Source of the DNA: Roseiarcus sp963775575
GTDB lineage: Bacteria > Pseudomonadota > Alphaproteobacteria > Rhizobiales > Beijerinckiaceae
Direction of reading: 5' to 3'
DNA: 64,000 nt
Assembly (NCBI GenBank): GCA_963775575.1
Contig: CAVZJG010000003.1
Span: 1 to 64,000, forward strand
Position 1 is the first letter of the stretch. Every line of letters starts with the position of its first letter. This document shows, piece by piece, positions 24,454 to 35,635 of the stretch. The notes beneath the pieces are model-generated. The model was not told the DNA's origin. It saw only the letters and a list, made by a program, of their open reading frames with translations, and did not search any database. A program made the position numbers and the translations under genes.

Positions 24454-24912
24454 ATGTTCGATTTTGACGTCGGCAAGCTCCTGATCTTCGGCATCGTCGC
24501 CCTCGCGGTCATCCCGCCGAAGGACCTGCCGCGCGTCATGCGCACCGTCGGCCAGGCCATGGGCAAGATGCGGCGCATGGCGGCCGAATTCCAGGGCCAG
24601 TTCATGGAGGCGATGCGAGAGGCCGATCTCGAAAACGTCAAGAAGGAACTGACCGCCCTCGACCAGTCCGCCAGGATCGGCTCGGCGTTCGATCCAGCGA
24701 TGGCGATGCGCCGGGAGATCACGCAGGCCGTCGAGGGACCCAAGGAGATCGGCCATTCCGAGGTGGCGTTGGCCAGCGCGCCGGCGGGCGGCGAACCCGT
24801 CGGCCAAGGCGCGGTCGCGGCTGAGGAGAAAACGCCGTCGCCGGTTCGAGGCCTGGAGCTCGTCGAGCCGCCGAGCGCCGCCGCCTCCGCCCCGCGGGAC
24901 GCAGCCGAATGA
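24454..24912 (+). CDS. tatB: Twin-arginine translocase subunit TatB
   Basis: The 152-residue protein begins MFDFDVGKLLIFGIVALAVI with one membrane helix, then PPKDLPRVMRTVGQAMGKMRRMA and a long variable C-terminal tail. TatB with TatC receives Tat signal peptides. I chose the Met of MFDFD, 6 codons inside the longest frame. Its end overlaps tatC by 4 bases. Confidence 0.95.
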   Translation: MFDFDVGKLLIFGIVALAVIPPKDLPRVMRTVGQAMGKMRRMAAEFQGQFMEAMREADLENVKKELTALDQSARIGSAFDPAMAMRREITQAVEGPKEIGHSEVALASAPAGGEPVGQGAVAAEEKTPSPVRGLELVEPPSAAASAPRDAAE

Positions 24913-25694
24913 CCGCCGAGGACATCGACGCCACCAAGGCGCCGCTGATGGATCATCTCATCGAGCTGCGCATGCGCCTGGTCCGTGCGCTCTATGCGTT
25001 TTTCGCCGCGTTCCTGCTGTGCTTCTTCTTTTCGCGCTCGATCTACAACATCCTCACCGAGCCCTATGTGCGCGTCGTCGGCGCGGAGAAGGCGACGCTG
25101 ATCGCGACGCATTTCCTCGAACAGTTCTACACCAACATTCGCCTGAGCATGTTCGGCGCCGGGGTCATCGCCTTCCCGATCATCGCCGTGCAGATCTACA
25201 AGTTCGTCGCGCCGGGGCTCTACAAAAACGAGCGCCAGGCGTTCCTGCCCTATCTCATCGCGACGCCGATCTTCTTCTTCGCCGGGGCGATGCTGGTCTA
25301 TTTCGTCGTGATGCCGCTGCTGATCCGGTTTTCCGTTTCGTTGCAGCAGGTCGGCGCGCCGGGCGAGGCGACGATCGAACTGCTGCCGAAGGTGAGCGAA
25401 TATCTGTCGCTGATCATGACGCTGATCTTCGCCTTCGGCGCGGCGTTCCAGTTGCCGGTCGTGCTGACGCTGCTCGGCCAGGTCGGCATCGTCAGTTCCA
25501 AGTATCTCGTCTCGATGCGGCGCTACGCCATCGTCGCCGTGACCGGCGTGGCGGCGATCCTGACGCCGCCCGACCTCATCAGCATGGCGTCGCTGGCGTT
25601 GCCGATGCTGCTGCTCTACGAAGGTTCGGTGATCGCGGTGCGCGTGGTCGAAAAGCGCCGCGAAGCAGCGGAGAAGGCCAAGGGCGCGACATGA
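24909..25694 (+). CDS. tatC: Twin-arginine translocase subunit TatC
   Basis: The 261-residue protein has six membrane segments and the TatC landmarks LMDHLIELRMRLVRAL at the N-terminus, FYTNIRLSMFGAGVIAFP, FVAPGLYKNER and, later, FGAAFQLPVVL. TatC is the signal-peptide receptor of the Tat pathway. Together the three genes are a complete translocase and could export the Tat-signal protein at 3099-3470. Confidence 0.96.
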   Translation: MTAEDIDATKAPLMDHLIELRMRLVRALYAFFAAFLLCFFFSRSIYNILTEPYVRVVGAEKATLIATHFLEQFYTNIRLSMFGAGVIAFPIIAVQIYKFVAPGLYKNERQAFLPYLIATPIFFFAGAMLVYFVVMPLLIRFSVSLQQVGAPGEATIELLPKVSEYLSLIMTLIFAFGAAFQLPVVLTLLGQVGIVSSKYLVSMRRYAIVAVTGVAAILTPPDLISMASLALPMLLLYEGSVIAVRVVEKRREAAEKAKGAT

Positions 25695-25710
25695 CCGCGC
25701 CTCCGATCGT

Positions 25711-26592
25711 ATGAAGACCCGCGACGTTCTGGCGGCGATTTCGGTTGCGATCGTCTGGGGCCTGACCTTCATCGCCATCAAGATCGGCGTCGGCGAGACG
25801 ACGCCGCTGGCGCTGTCGGCGCTGCGCTTCGTTTTCGCGGCGCTGCCCGCGGTGTTTTTCGTGCGGCCGCCCAAGGCCTCGCCATGGATCGTGGCGCTCT
25901 ACGGCCTTTTCATCGGCGTCGGTCAGTTCGGCTTGCTGTTCGTCGCCATTCGTCAGGGATTCCCGGTCGGGCTGGCGTCGCTGGTCATCCAGCTGCAGGC
26001 GTTCTTCACCATCTTTCTCGCCTGGGCGCTGATGGGCGAGCGGCCGCGGCGCGCACAGCTCGTCGGCGCCGGCGTCGCCTTTCTCGGCGTCGCGCTGATC
26101 GGGTCGCGGCGCCTCGACGGCGCGAGCCTCGTCCCCTTGCTGATGGCGATCGCGGCGGCGGCGTTCTGGGGCGCGGGCAATATCGCCGTCAAATTCGCCG
26201 GGCGCGTCGACATGCTGGCGTTCGTGAGCTGGTCGAGCTTGGCGCCGCCGGCGCCGCTGTTCCTGCTCTCCCTGATCGTCGAGGGGCGGGGCGGCCTCGG
26301 CTCGCTCGCCCATCCCTCGCTGAGGCTCGTCGTCGCCGTCCTCGTCCTCTCCTACGCCGCCACGTTGTTCGGCTTCGGCCTGTGGGCGCGCCTGCTGTCG
26401 CACTATTCGGCGGCGACCGTCGCGCCGTTCGCGCTGCTGGTGCCGATCGTCGGCCTGGCGGCCGGATCGGTGGTTTTCGGCGAACCCTTCGGCCCATTTG
26501 AGCTTGGGGGCGCCCTTCTGGTAATGGCTGGCCTCGGCTTCAATCTCTTCGGCGACCGGCTGCTGCGCCGCTGGCCGCGATCCCTAGGGTGA
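25711..26592 (+). CDS. EamA/DMT family transporter
   Basis: This 293-residue protein has ten hydrophobic segments in two EamA repeats (about 8-140 and 150-285), as in drug/metabolite exporters of the RhaT/EamA type. Typical pieces are VWGLTFIAIKIGVGETTPL and ALMGERPRRAQLVGAGVAFLGVALI. Substrates of the family include amino acids and metabolites and cannot be told from sequence. It starts 16 bases after tatC and ends 3 bases before serS, so the genes may be co-transcribed. Confidence 0.9.
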   Translation: MKTRDVLAAISVAIVWGLTFIAIKIGVGETTPLALSALRFVFAALPAVFFVRPPKASPWIVALYGLFIGVGQFGLLFVAIRQGFPVGLASLVIQLQAFFTIFLAWALMGERPRRAQLVGAGVAFLGVALIGSRRLDGASLVPLLMAIAAAAFWGAGNIAVKFAGRVDMLAFVSWSSLAPPAPLFLLSLIVEGRGGLGSLAHPSLRLVVAVLVLSYAATLFGFGLWARLLSHYSAATVAPFALLVPIVGLAAGSVVFGEPFGPFELGGALLVMAGLGFNLFGDRLLRRWPRSLG

Positions 26593-26595
26593 TCT

Positions 26596-28065
26596 ATGCA
26601 CGATATCAAGGCCATTCGTGAAAACCCTCGCGCGTTCGACGAAGGGCTGGCGCGCCGATCGCTGCCCTCCCGCGCCGAGTCGCTGCTGGCGCTCGACGAT
26701 CGGCGCCGCGCCGCGATCCTCGAATTGCAGAAGGCGCAGGAGCGGCGAAACGCCGCCTCGAAGGAGATCGGCGCCGCGATGGCGCGCAAGGACCTGCAGG
26801 CGGCTGAGGACCTGAAGGCGGAGGTCGCGGGCCTCAAGGCGGTGATGCCCGAACTCGAAGCGGCCGAAAGGAACGCCGGCGCGAAGCTCGACGCCGAACT
26901 CGCCGCTATTCCCAACCTTCCCGCGCCCGATACGCCCGACGGCAAGGACGAAAAGGACAATGTCGAGGTCCGGCGCTTCGGCGCGCCGCCGAAATTCCCC
27001 GACGGCTTTACGCCGAGGGAGCATTTCGACATCGGCGAGGCGCTCGGCCTGATGGACTTCGACGCGGCGGCGAAGCTGTCGGGCGCGCGTTTTGTCGTGC
27101 TCAAGGGCGCGCTGGCGCGGCTCGAACGCGCTTTGTTGCAGTTCATGCTCGATCTGCACACGCGAGAGCATGGCTACCTGGAGATCAATCCGCCGGTGCT
27201 GGTGCGTAGCCCGGCGATGTTCGGCACCGCGCAACTGCCCAAGTTTCGCGAGGATCAGTTCGCGGCGTCGGCTATCAAGATCATCGATTTCAAAAGATTT
27301 TTCGAGCAAGGGCCAGACGTTAGCCGGGCCGTTCAAGATCTGATTTCAGTTTACAATAGCGGTGGTGGCGACGACGAAATCCGCGCTGCTCTGGCCAAGG
27401 TTCCGGAGTTGACTTCGGGGCGCGAAGACCTAGTGCGCCACTTCACCGAAAGAGAATTCTGGCTGATCCCGACCGCCGAAGTGCCGATGACCAATCTCGT
27501 GCGCGAGAGCATCGTCGACGAAAAGCGCCTGCCGCTGCGCTTCACCGCCGGCACGCTGTGCTTCCGCGACGAGGCGGGCGCGGCGGGCAAGGATGCGCGC
27601 GGCATGATCCGCCAGCACCAGTTCGAGAAGGTCGAGCTGGTGTCGATCACGACGCCGGAAGACTCCGCCATCGAGCACGAACGCATGACGCGTTGCGCCG
27701 AGGAGGTGCTGAAGCGGCTCGGCCTGCATTTTCGCACCGTCGCGCTGTGCACGGGCGACATGGGCTTCGCCTCGCAGAAGACCTACGACATCGAAGTCTG
27801 GCTGCCGGGGCAGGGGCGGTTTCGCGAGATTTCCTCGTGCTCGACATGCGGCGATTTCCAGGCGCGGCGGATGAACGCGCGCTGCAAGGGCACGGACGCC
27901 AAGCACACGCGTTTCGTCCACACGCTCAACGGCTCGGGCGTCGCCGTCGGCCGCGCGCTGGTCGCCGTGATGGAAAACTATCAAAATCCAGACGGCTCGG
28001 TTTCGATCCCCGAAGTCCTGCGGCCCTATATGGGGGGGCTGACGCGCATCGAGGCGAAGCAGTAG
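26596..28065 (+). CDS. serS: Seryl-tRNA synthetase with unusual internal insertion
   Basis: This enzyme charges tRNA-Ser. It has the N-terminal coiled-coil arm (about 28-110), then class II motifs: EINPPVLVRSPAMFGT, FRDEAGAAGKDARGMIRQHQF and the C-terminal GSGVAVGRALVAVMENYQ. At 489 residues it is about 60 longer than usual. The excess lies between FREDQF and FWLIPTAEV (residues about 226-286), where the DNA turns clearly less GC-rich (for example 9 of 30 bases G or C at 27271-27300) while staying in frame. The catalytic motifs are intact, so the enzyme is probably active. Confidence 0.95.
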   Translation: MHDIKAIRENPRAFDEGLARRSLPSRAESLLALDDRRRAAILELQKAQERRNAASKEIGAAMARKDLQAAEDLKAEVAGLKAVMPELEAAERNAGAKLDAELAAIPNLPAPDTPDGKDEKDNVEVRRFGAPPKFPDGFTPREHFDIGEALGLMDFDAAAKLSGARFVVLKGALARLERALLQFMLDLHTREHGYLEINPPVLVRSPAMFGTAQLPKFREDQFAASAIKIIDFKRFFEQGPDVSRAVQDLISVYNSGGGDDEIRAALAKVPELTSGREDLVRHFTEREFWLIPTAEVPMTNLVRESIVDEKRLPLRFTAGTLCFRDEAGAAGKDARGMIRQHQFEKVELVSITTPEDSAIEHERMTRCAEEVLKRLGLHFRTVALCTGDMGFASQKTYDIEVWLPGQGRFREISSCSTCGDFQARRMNARCKGTDAKHTRFVHTLNGSGVAVGRALVAVMENYQNPDGSVSIPEVLRPYMGGLTRIEAKQ

Positions 28066-28162
28066 GGCGGCGCGCAATCCAGCCGCCGACAGTCGTCGCG
28101 CGAATCGAAGGCGCGCGCTACAAACGGCGCTTCGAACCGCGCCACGCGGGAGAGGCGATTCC

Positions 28163-28933
28163 ATGCGGATCTTGCTCACCAACGACGACGGCGTTCACGC
28201 GCCGGGCCTGAAAATCCTGGAGGCGATCGCGCGGCGGCTGTCCGACGACATTTTCATCGTCGCGCCGGAGAGCGACCAATCCGGCGTCGCCCATTCGCTG
28301 TCGCTCAACAACCCGCTGCGGCTGCGGCAGATCGACCCGCGCCGTTTCGCGGTGCAGGGGACGCCGACCGACTGCGTGATCATGGGCGTGCGCAAGATCA
28401 TGGCCGACGCCCGCCCGGACCTGATCCTTTCCGGCGTCAACCGCGGCCAGAACGTCGCCGAGGACGTCACCTATTCCGGCACCACTGCGGCGGCGATGGA
28501 GGGCGCGCTGTTCGGCGTTCCCTCGATCTCCCTTTCCCAGGCCTACGACGGCCGCGAGGGCCGCGACAAGACGAACTGGGACTGCGCCGCCACGCTGGGG
28601 CCCGAGGTCATCAAGAAGATCTTGCGCGTCGGCGTGCCCGAAGGCGTGCTCGTCAACGTCAATTTCCCCGCCTGCGCGGCCGCCGAGGTCGCGGGCGAGA
28701 CGGCGACCGCGCAAGGGCGGCGCGACACCGAGTTGATGCGCATCGAGGAGCGGCGCGACGGGCGCGCGATTCCGTATTATTGGCTGATGTTTCAGCGCGG
28801 CGGCTTCGCCCCGGGCGCGGGCACCGACATCGAGGCGCTGGCGGCGCGAAAAGTGTCGATCACCCCGTTGCGGCTCGATTTGACCGACGCAGCGACGTTG
28901 GCGCGCTACGCCGAGGCTTTCGGGAGCCATTGA
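28163..28933 (+). CDS. surE: 5'/3'-nucleotidase SurE
   Basis: This 256-residue phosphatase acts on nucleoside monophosphates. Metal ligands lie in LLTNDDGVHAPG, and SGVNRGQNVAEDVTYSGTT is the family signature; GTPTDCVIMG is also typical. It starts the surE-pcm-nlpD gene order known from many proteobacteria. The pcm start follows its stop by 2 bases. Confidence 0.96.
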   Translation: MRILLTNDDGVHAPGLKILEAIARRLSDDIFIVAPESDQSGVAHSLSLNNPLRLRQIDPRRFAVQGTPTDCVIMGVRKIMADARPDLILSGVNRGQNVAEDVTYSGTTAAAMEGALFGVPSISLSQAYDGREGRDKTNWDCAATLGPEVIKKILRVGVPEGVLVNVNFPACAAAEVAGETATAQGRRDTELMRIEERRDGRAIPYYWLMFQRGGFAPGAGTDIEALAARKVSITPLRLDLTDAATLARYAEAFGSH

Positions 28934-28935
28934 CC

Positions 28936-29622
28936 ATGCCGGCGCCGCGAGACGAAGACGCGCCCGTGAGCAGCCTGGAGGCTGAGGAACGCGTGCAATT
29001 CGTGCTGCGGCTGCGCGCGCGCGGCATCCGCGACCTTCGCCTGTTGCGAGCGTTGGAGCGCGCACCGCGCGCGCTGTTCATGCCGCAGCGCTATGGCGAC
29101 ATCGCCGCGCGCGACATCGCGCTGCCGATCGGCTGCGGCCAGACCGCGCCGCCACCTTCGATCCTGGCCGCGATGATCGAGGCTCTCGATCCTCAGCCGG
29201 GGAGCCGGGCGCTCGAGATCGGAACCGGCGCCGGCTACGCCACGGCGCTGCTGGCGCAACTGGCCGGGGAAGTGCTCTCGGTGGAGCGAATCCAGACGCT
29301 GGCGCTCGAGGCGGCCACGCGCCTCGAGGCGTTCGGGCTCGCCAACGTCCGCGTCGCCTGGGCCGACGGGTTGGCGCTCGATCCCAAGGACGGGCGGTTC
29401 GACCACATCCTCGTGCACGCCCTGATCGAGACGCCGGCCCCGCGGCTGACGGATCTGCTCGCCGAGGGCGGCTCGCTGGTTGCGGCGGTCGCCGACGCGG
29501 CCTCCGGCCAACAGCGCATCGTCCACCTGACGCGCCAGGCGAGCGGCGAGATCGCGGTCCGCGCGTACGGCGCGGCGCGAACCTTCATGCCCCTGGTCGG
29601 GGGCCTCGCGCGGGCCTTGTGA
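28936..29622 (+). CDS. pcm: Protein-L-isoaspartate O-methyltransferase
   Basis: This 228-residue enzyme repairs isoaspartyl residues in aged proteins by methylation. The SAM-binding loop is ALEIGTGAGYATALLAQL, and RALFMPQRYGDIAARDIALPIGCGQT matches the substrate-binding front of the family. I chose the ATG at 28936 just after surE; the longer frame upstream lies inside surE. C-terminal residues end TFMPLVGGLARAL, where many relatives have RFVPL. Confidence 0.94.
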   Translation: MPAPRDEDAPVSSLEAEERVQFVLRLRARGIRDLRLLRALERAPRALFMPQRYGDIAARDIALPIGCGQTAPPPSILAAMIEALDPQPGSRALEIGTGAGYATALLAQLAGEVLSVERIQTLALEAATRLEAFGLANVRVAWADGLALDPKDGRFDHILVHALIETPAPRLTDLLAEGGSLVAAVADAASGQQRIVHLTRQASGEIAVRAYGAARTFMPLVGGLARAL

Positions 29623-29724
29623 GGCGCGGCGTCCACGGGCGCCAATCGTTCATCTTAAACGATCTCTTAACACGTTGCGGTCAAACTGCGCCCACGGTGG
29701 GTCGCGTTCGAGTGGGTTGAGCCG

Positions 29725-30930
29725 ATGAGTGCAAGGGCAGCGGTTGTCGTCAGGCGGAACGTCGTCCGCGCGGCCCTGACGGCTGGGGTCGCAATTTGGC
29801 TCTCCGGCTGCTCGGCCGACTCGAGCCGATTCAGCGACACGTTCGGCAGCCCATTCGGCAATCCGTTTGCGACCGCCTCCAACGACGCCGGGACGAGGCC
29901 GCCCGTAGCGGCGGCGCCGAAGGCCGATTACGCGGCCGCGGCCCATCCGAGCCCGGTCGCCGTCGCCGCCCTGTCGCCCGCCGCGCCGGCCGCGCCCGCC
30001 GCCACCAGTCAGATCAAGCCTTCCTCCGACCAGCCCGTCGCCGGCTTCGGCGGGAAATGGAGCGTCGTCGGCGGCTCGCCGATCGTCGTCGCCGATGGCG
30101 AGGACCTCGACAGTCTGTCGCGACGCTACGGCGTTCCGGCGGCCGCGATGGTGAAGAGCAACGGCCTGAACAGCCCCGCCGAAGTCCACGGCGGCATGCG
30201 CCTCATCGTCCCCGTCTATAGCGCCGGCGGCTCGGACGTCGCAGCGGCGCCGGTCGCCAAATCCAGGCGCGTCGCTTCCGCCGACGCGCCCGCTGCAGCC
30301 CCCGTCAAGACGGCGAAGGCCAAGAAGCCGGCCCCCGACGCCATCGCGCAGGCGAGCTCGCCGCCGGCCAAATCGGCGGCTAAGACCGGCGCGACGACGG
30401 CGTCCCCCGTGGTCGTCGCTCAGGCGGACGCCGACGCGAAGGCGACGGCCGCCGCCAAGAAGAATCCGACCGCCGACGCTACCCCGATCAGCGTCGTCCA
30501 CCCCGACGAGTCCGCCTCCGCGGCGCCCCTGACCGGCGCCGAGGCGGACGCCGCCGGAGTCGCGCCGGAGTTTCGCTGGCCGGCGCGCGGCCGCATCATC
30601 GAGAGCTTCAAGGCCGGCGGCAACGACGGCATCAATATCGCCGTGCCCGAGGGCACCTCGGTGCGCGCGGCCGAAAGCGGCACCGTCGCCTACGCCGGCG
30701 ACGGGTTGAAAGGCTACGGCAATATGGTGCTGATCCGCCACCCCAACGGCTTCGTCACCGCCTACGCCAACAACGGCGAACTGGACGTCAAGGCCGGCGA
30801 CACGGTCAAACGCGGCCAGATCATCGCCAAATCCGGCCAGAGCGGCAACGTCAATTCGCCGCAACTGCACTTCGAGTTGCGCAAGGGCACGACGCCTGTC
30901 GATCCCACCTCTTATCTTGCCGGCCTGTAG
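29725..30930 (+). CDS. nlpD: LysM and degenerate M23 domain lipoprotein, NlpD-like
   Basis: This 401-residue protein has a lipoprotein signal with lipobox LSGC at about residue 28, a LysM domain (about 120-165, DGEDLDSLSRRYGVPAAAM), a long Ala/Lys-rich linker and a C-terminal M23 fold (about 285-400). The first metal motif is lost: NDGINIA replaces the usual HxGxDIA. LHFE of the second motif remains, so it is likely non-catalytic. That fits NlpD, which activates amidases during cell division. It follows surE and pcm, the usual order. Confidence 0.9.
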   Translation: MSARAAVVVRRNVVRAALTAGVAIWLSGCSADSSRFSDTFGSPFGNPFATASNDAGTRPPVAAAPKADYAAAAHPSPVAVAALSPAAPAAPAATSQIKPSSDQPVAGFGGKWSVVGGSPIVVADGEDLDSLSRRYGVPAAAMVKSNGLNSPAEVHGGMRLIVPVYSAGGSDVAAAPVAKSRRVASADAPAAAPVKTAKAKKPAPDAIAQASSPPAKSAAKTGATTASPVVVAQADADAKATAAAKKNPTADATPISVVHPDESASAAPLTGAEADAAGVAPEFRWPARGRIIESFKAGGNDGINIAVPEGTSVRAAESGTVAYAGDGLKGYGNMVLIRHPNGFVTAYANNGELDVKAGDTVKRGQIIAKSGQSGNVNSPQLHFELRKGTTPVDPTSYLAGL

Positions 30931-31099
30931 AGCGGCCGGCGGGATGGCTAAAGGTCCGGCCTCCAGTCTGGAGGCTGCGTCGCTCACAGGATGACCGCGA
31001 GACACGATTGCGCTGTGAGTGGGAAAGCGAGGCGGCGGGCGCGAGGAAAGGCCCGCCGCCTTCGTCCTTCGAGGGAGAGCTTTGCGCCCTCGCTCGGGG

Positions 31100-31987
31100 T
31101 CAACCGGCTTCGCCGTCCAACCGCCGCCCGAGCCGCCCCGCCAGATCCTGGGTGAACTGCCAAGCCGTGCGGCCCGAGCGCGAGCCCCGGGTCGTCGCCC
31201 ATTCCAGCGCTTCGCGCTCGATTTCGTCCGCCGGCGCTTCGAGCCCGAAATGCTCGGCGTAGCCGCGGACCATCGCGAGATAGTCCTCCTGGCTGCAATG
31301 ATGGAAGCCCAGCCATAGGCCGAAGCGGTCGGACAGGGAAACTTTCTCTTCGACCGCGTCGCCGGGATTGATCGCGCTCGAGCGCTCGTTCTCCAACATT
31401 TCGCGCGGCAGCATGTGGCGCCGGTTCGAGGTCGCGTAAAACAGCACGTTGGCGGGCCGTCCTTCGATGCCGCCCTCGAGCGCCGCTTTCAGCGACTTAT
31501 AGGAAGTGTCGCCGCCGTCGAAGGAAAGGTCGTCGCAAAACACGATGAAACGATGCGGCGCATCGCGCAGCAACGCCATCAGCGCCGGCAGGCTTTCGAT
31601 GTCCTCGCGATGGATTTCGATCAGCTTCAAGGCATCGGATTTCGCAGCTCGGTTGATCTCGGCGTGCGCCGCTTTGACCAGCGAGGATTTGCCCATGCCG
31701 CGCGCGCCCCACAGCAGCGCGTTGTTGGCCGGCAGTCCCCTGGCGAAGCGTTTGGTGTTTTCGAGCAGCAGGTCGCGCACGCGGTCGACGCCGCGCAGCA
31801 GCGCGATTTCGACGCGATTGACCTTCTCGACGGGAGCGAGAACGCCCCGGTCGGCGTGCCACGCAAAGGCGTCGGCGGCGCCAAAATCTGGGCGCGGTGG
31901 GCGCGGCGGGGCCAGGCGCTCGAGCGCGTCGGCGATCCGCTGCAAGAGCGCCGCGGGGTCGCCGGGAAGGGGTGGGAGAGCGGACAT
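31100..31987 (-). CDS. DUF815 family AAA ATPase
   Basis: This 295-residue protein has a Walker A motif (GARGMGKSSLVKA, about residue 95), a Walker B motif (FIVFCDDLSFD) and the DUF815 stretch SNRRHMLPREMLENE with SLSDRFGLWLGFH. Members are cytosolic ATP-binding proteins of unknown cellular role. I chose MSALPPLPGDP as start; the frame is open 14 codons upstream. It stands alone. Confidence 0.9.
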   Translation of the reverse strand: MSALPPLPGDPAALLQRIADALERLAPPRPPRPDFGAADAFAWHADRGVLAPVEKVNRVEIALLRGVDRVRDLLLENTKRFARGLPANNALLWGARGMGKSSLVKAAHAEINRAAKSDALKLIEIHREDIESLPALMALLRDAPHRFIVFCDDLSFDGGDTSYKSLKAALEGGIEGRPANVLFYATSNRRHMLPREMLENERSSAINPGDAVEEKVSLSDRFGLWLGFHHCSQEDYLAMVRGYAEHFGLEAPADEIEREALEWATTRGSRSGRTAWQFTQDLAGRLGRRLDGEAG

Positions 31988-32105
31988 CGAGGAATTCCTT
32001 GCGGCGGATCGGCAGCCCGTTTGACACAAGCGCGCGCCAAGCTCCAGGGGAGGGCGGTTCAGCGTCGGTTTCGCCCCCTCTTGCGAAGCCCGCTTGGGGA
32101 GCAGG

Positions 32106-32531
32106 TCACGTCGCGGCGGCCCTCATTTCGTGAGGGTCGTCGGCGCCGGCCGCCAGATCTTCCAGGATCGGGCACTCCGGCCGGTCGTCTCCGCGGCAGC
32201 AGCGCACCAGCTTGCGCAACGTCGCCGCCATCGCCTGCATCTCGAAAATGCGGATTTCGAGGTCGTCGAGATGGGTCCGGGCGATGCGCCTGACGTCGCG
32301 GCTCGGCCGCTTCTTGTCGCGCCAGAGCGCAAGCAGAGCCGCGATTTCTTCGATCGGGAAGCCGAGCCTTCGCGCGCGGCGAACGAAGCGAAGCTCGTGG
32401 ATTTCGTGTTCGCCGTAGTCGCGATAGTCGTTTTGCCGGCGCGCGGCCGGGCGCAGCAGGCCGATCGCCTCGTAGTGCCGGATCATTTTGGCGCTGACCC
32501 CCGTCGCGGCGGCGGCGGCTCCGATGTTCAT
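32106..32531 (-). CDS. MerR-family copper-responsive regulator, CueR-like
   Basis: The 141-residue protein starts MNIGAAAAATGVSAKMIRHYEAIGLL, the MerR winged helix, and continues GFPIEEIAALLALWRD and a long dimer helix. The metal loop has Cys-Cys in LVRCCRGDDRPECPIL, giving Cys pairs like CueR/HmrR. It is divergent from a copper P-type ATPase gene with a perfect MerR-type palindrome between them, so it most likely activates that gene when Cu(I) is in excess. Confidence 0.92.
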   Translation of the reverse strand: MNIGAAAAATGVSAKMIRHYEAIGLLRPAARRQNDYRDYGEHEIHELRFVRRARRLGFPIEEIAALLALWRDKKRPSRDVRRIARTHLDDLEIRIFEMQAMAATLRKLVRCCRGDDRPECPILEDLAAGADDPHEMRAAAT

Positions 32532-32544
32532 CGGCTGAAACCTC

Positions 32545-32575
32545 TTGACCTTCCCATGATGGGAAGGTGTAGCGG
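32545..32575 (+). promoter_or_regulatory. MerR/CueR-type operator-promoter of the copper ATPase
   Basis: A perfect 21-bp palindrome with arms ACCTTCCCAT and ATGGGAAGGT spans 32548-32568. A -35-like TTGACC at 32545-32550 and a weak -10-like TAGCGG at 32570-32575 are 19 bases apart, the long spacer typical of MerR-activated promoters. It lies 32 bases before the copA-like start. Confidence 0.85.
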
Positions 32576-32607
32576 TTGCGTCGTTGGGATTCAAGAAGGG
32601 ATGCGCA

Positions 32608-34983
<2,376 letters not shown>

Positions 34984-35128
34984 ACGCCGGAGTCGCGCCG
35001 CCGCCGATGTGCAGGCCTGTGGCCCGAAGTCTTCGCGGCCTTGGCGGCGGCCTGTAAAATCGCCGCCGGCGTGCTATATGCAGCAAGGCGCGCCGGGCCT
35101 TGAACCCGGTCGAGGAAAGAGGCGCTCG

Positions 35129-35509
35129 ATGAAGAATGCTCGTTTCAAGGCGATGACTCTGACCGACGCGGCGGCGGCCCGCGTCCATGCGATCATCGCC
35201 GACGCGGAAAGGCCGATCGTCGGCCTGCGCGTCGGCGTCAAGAACGGCGGCTGCGCCGGCATGTCCTACACCATGGAATTCGCCGAAAGCGCCTCGCCGC
35301 TCGACGAGGTGGTCGAGGACAAGGGGGTCAGGCTGCTGATCGATCCCAAGGCGCTGCTGTTCCTGCTCGGCGCGCAGATGGATTTCAGGGTCGACAAGCT
35401 CTCTTCCAGTTTCGTCTTCGACAATCCCAACCAGACCTCGGCCTGCGGCTGCGGCGAGAGCGTGGCGATCACGCCGGCGGCGCCCGAAGCGCTCGCGGCG
35501 AACGACTGA
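35129..35509 (+). CDS. sufA: Iron-sulfur cluster assembly scaffold/carrier, SufA/IscA type
   Basis: This 126-residue protein is an A-type carrier with the three conserved Cys: one in NGGCAGMSY and two in SACGCGES. It passes Fe-S clusters to target proteins. It starts at MKNARFKAM after GAGGAAAGAGG, and the longer frame from 35009 runs through non-conserved sequence. No other suf gene adjoins it, so the exact name (SufA, IscA or ErpA) is uncertain. Confidence 0.9.
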   Translation: MKNARFKAMTLTDAAAARVHAIIADAERPIVGLRVGVKNGGCAGMSYTMEFAESASPLDEVVEDKGVRLLIDPKALLFLLGAQMDFRVDKLSSSFVFDNPNQTSACGCGESVAITPAAPEALAAND

Positions 35510-35635
35510 GGCGGGCGCAGAGGGCGAGGGGCGGGCGGATCTGTTCGCGCCTTTCGCCGGCGCGGGCGATCGATCGCCGGTCAGCGACCCGTTTGGGCGC
35601 CAGGTTCGCCGTGGATTTGCGGAGCGAACCGAAGG

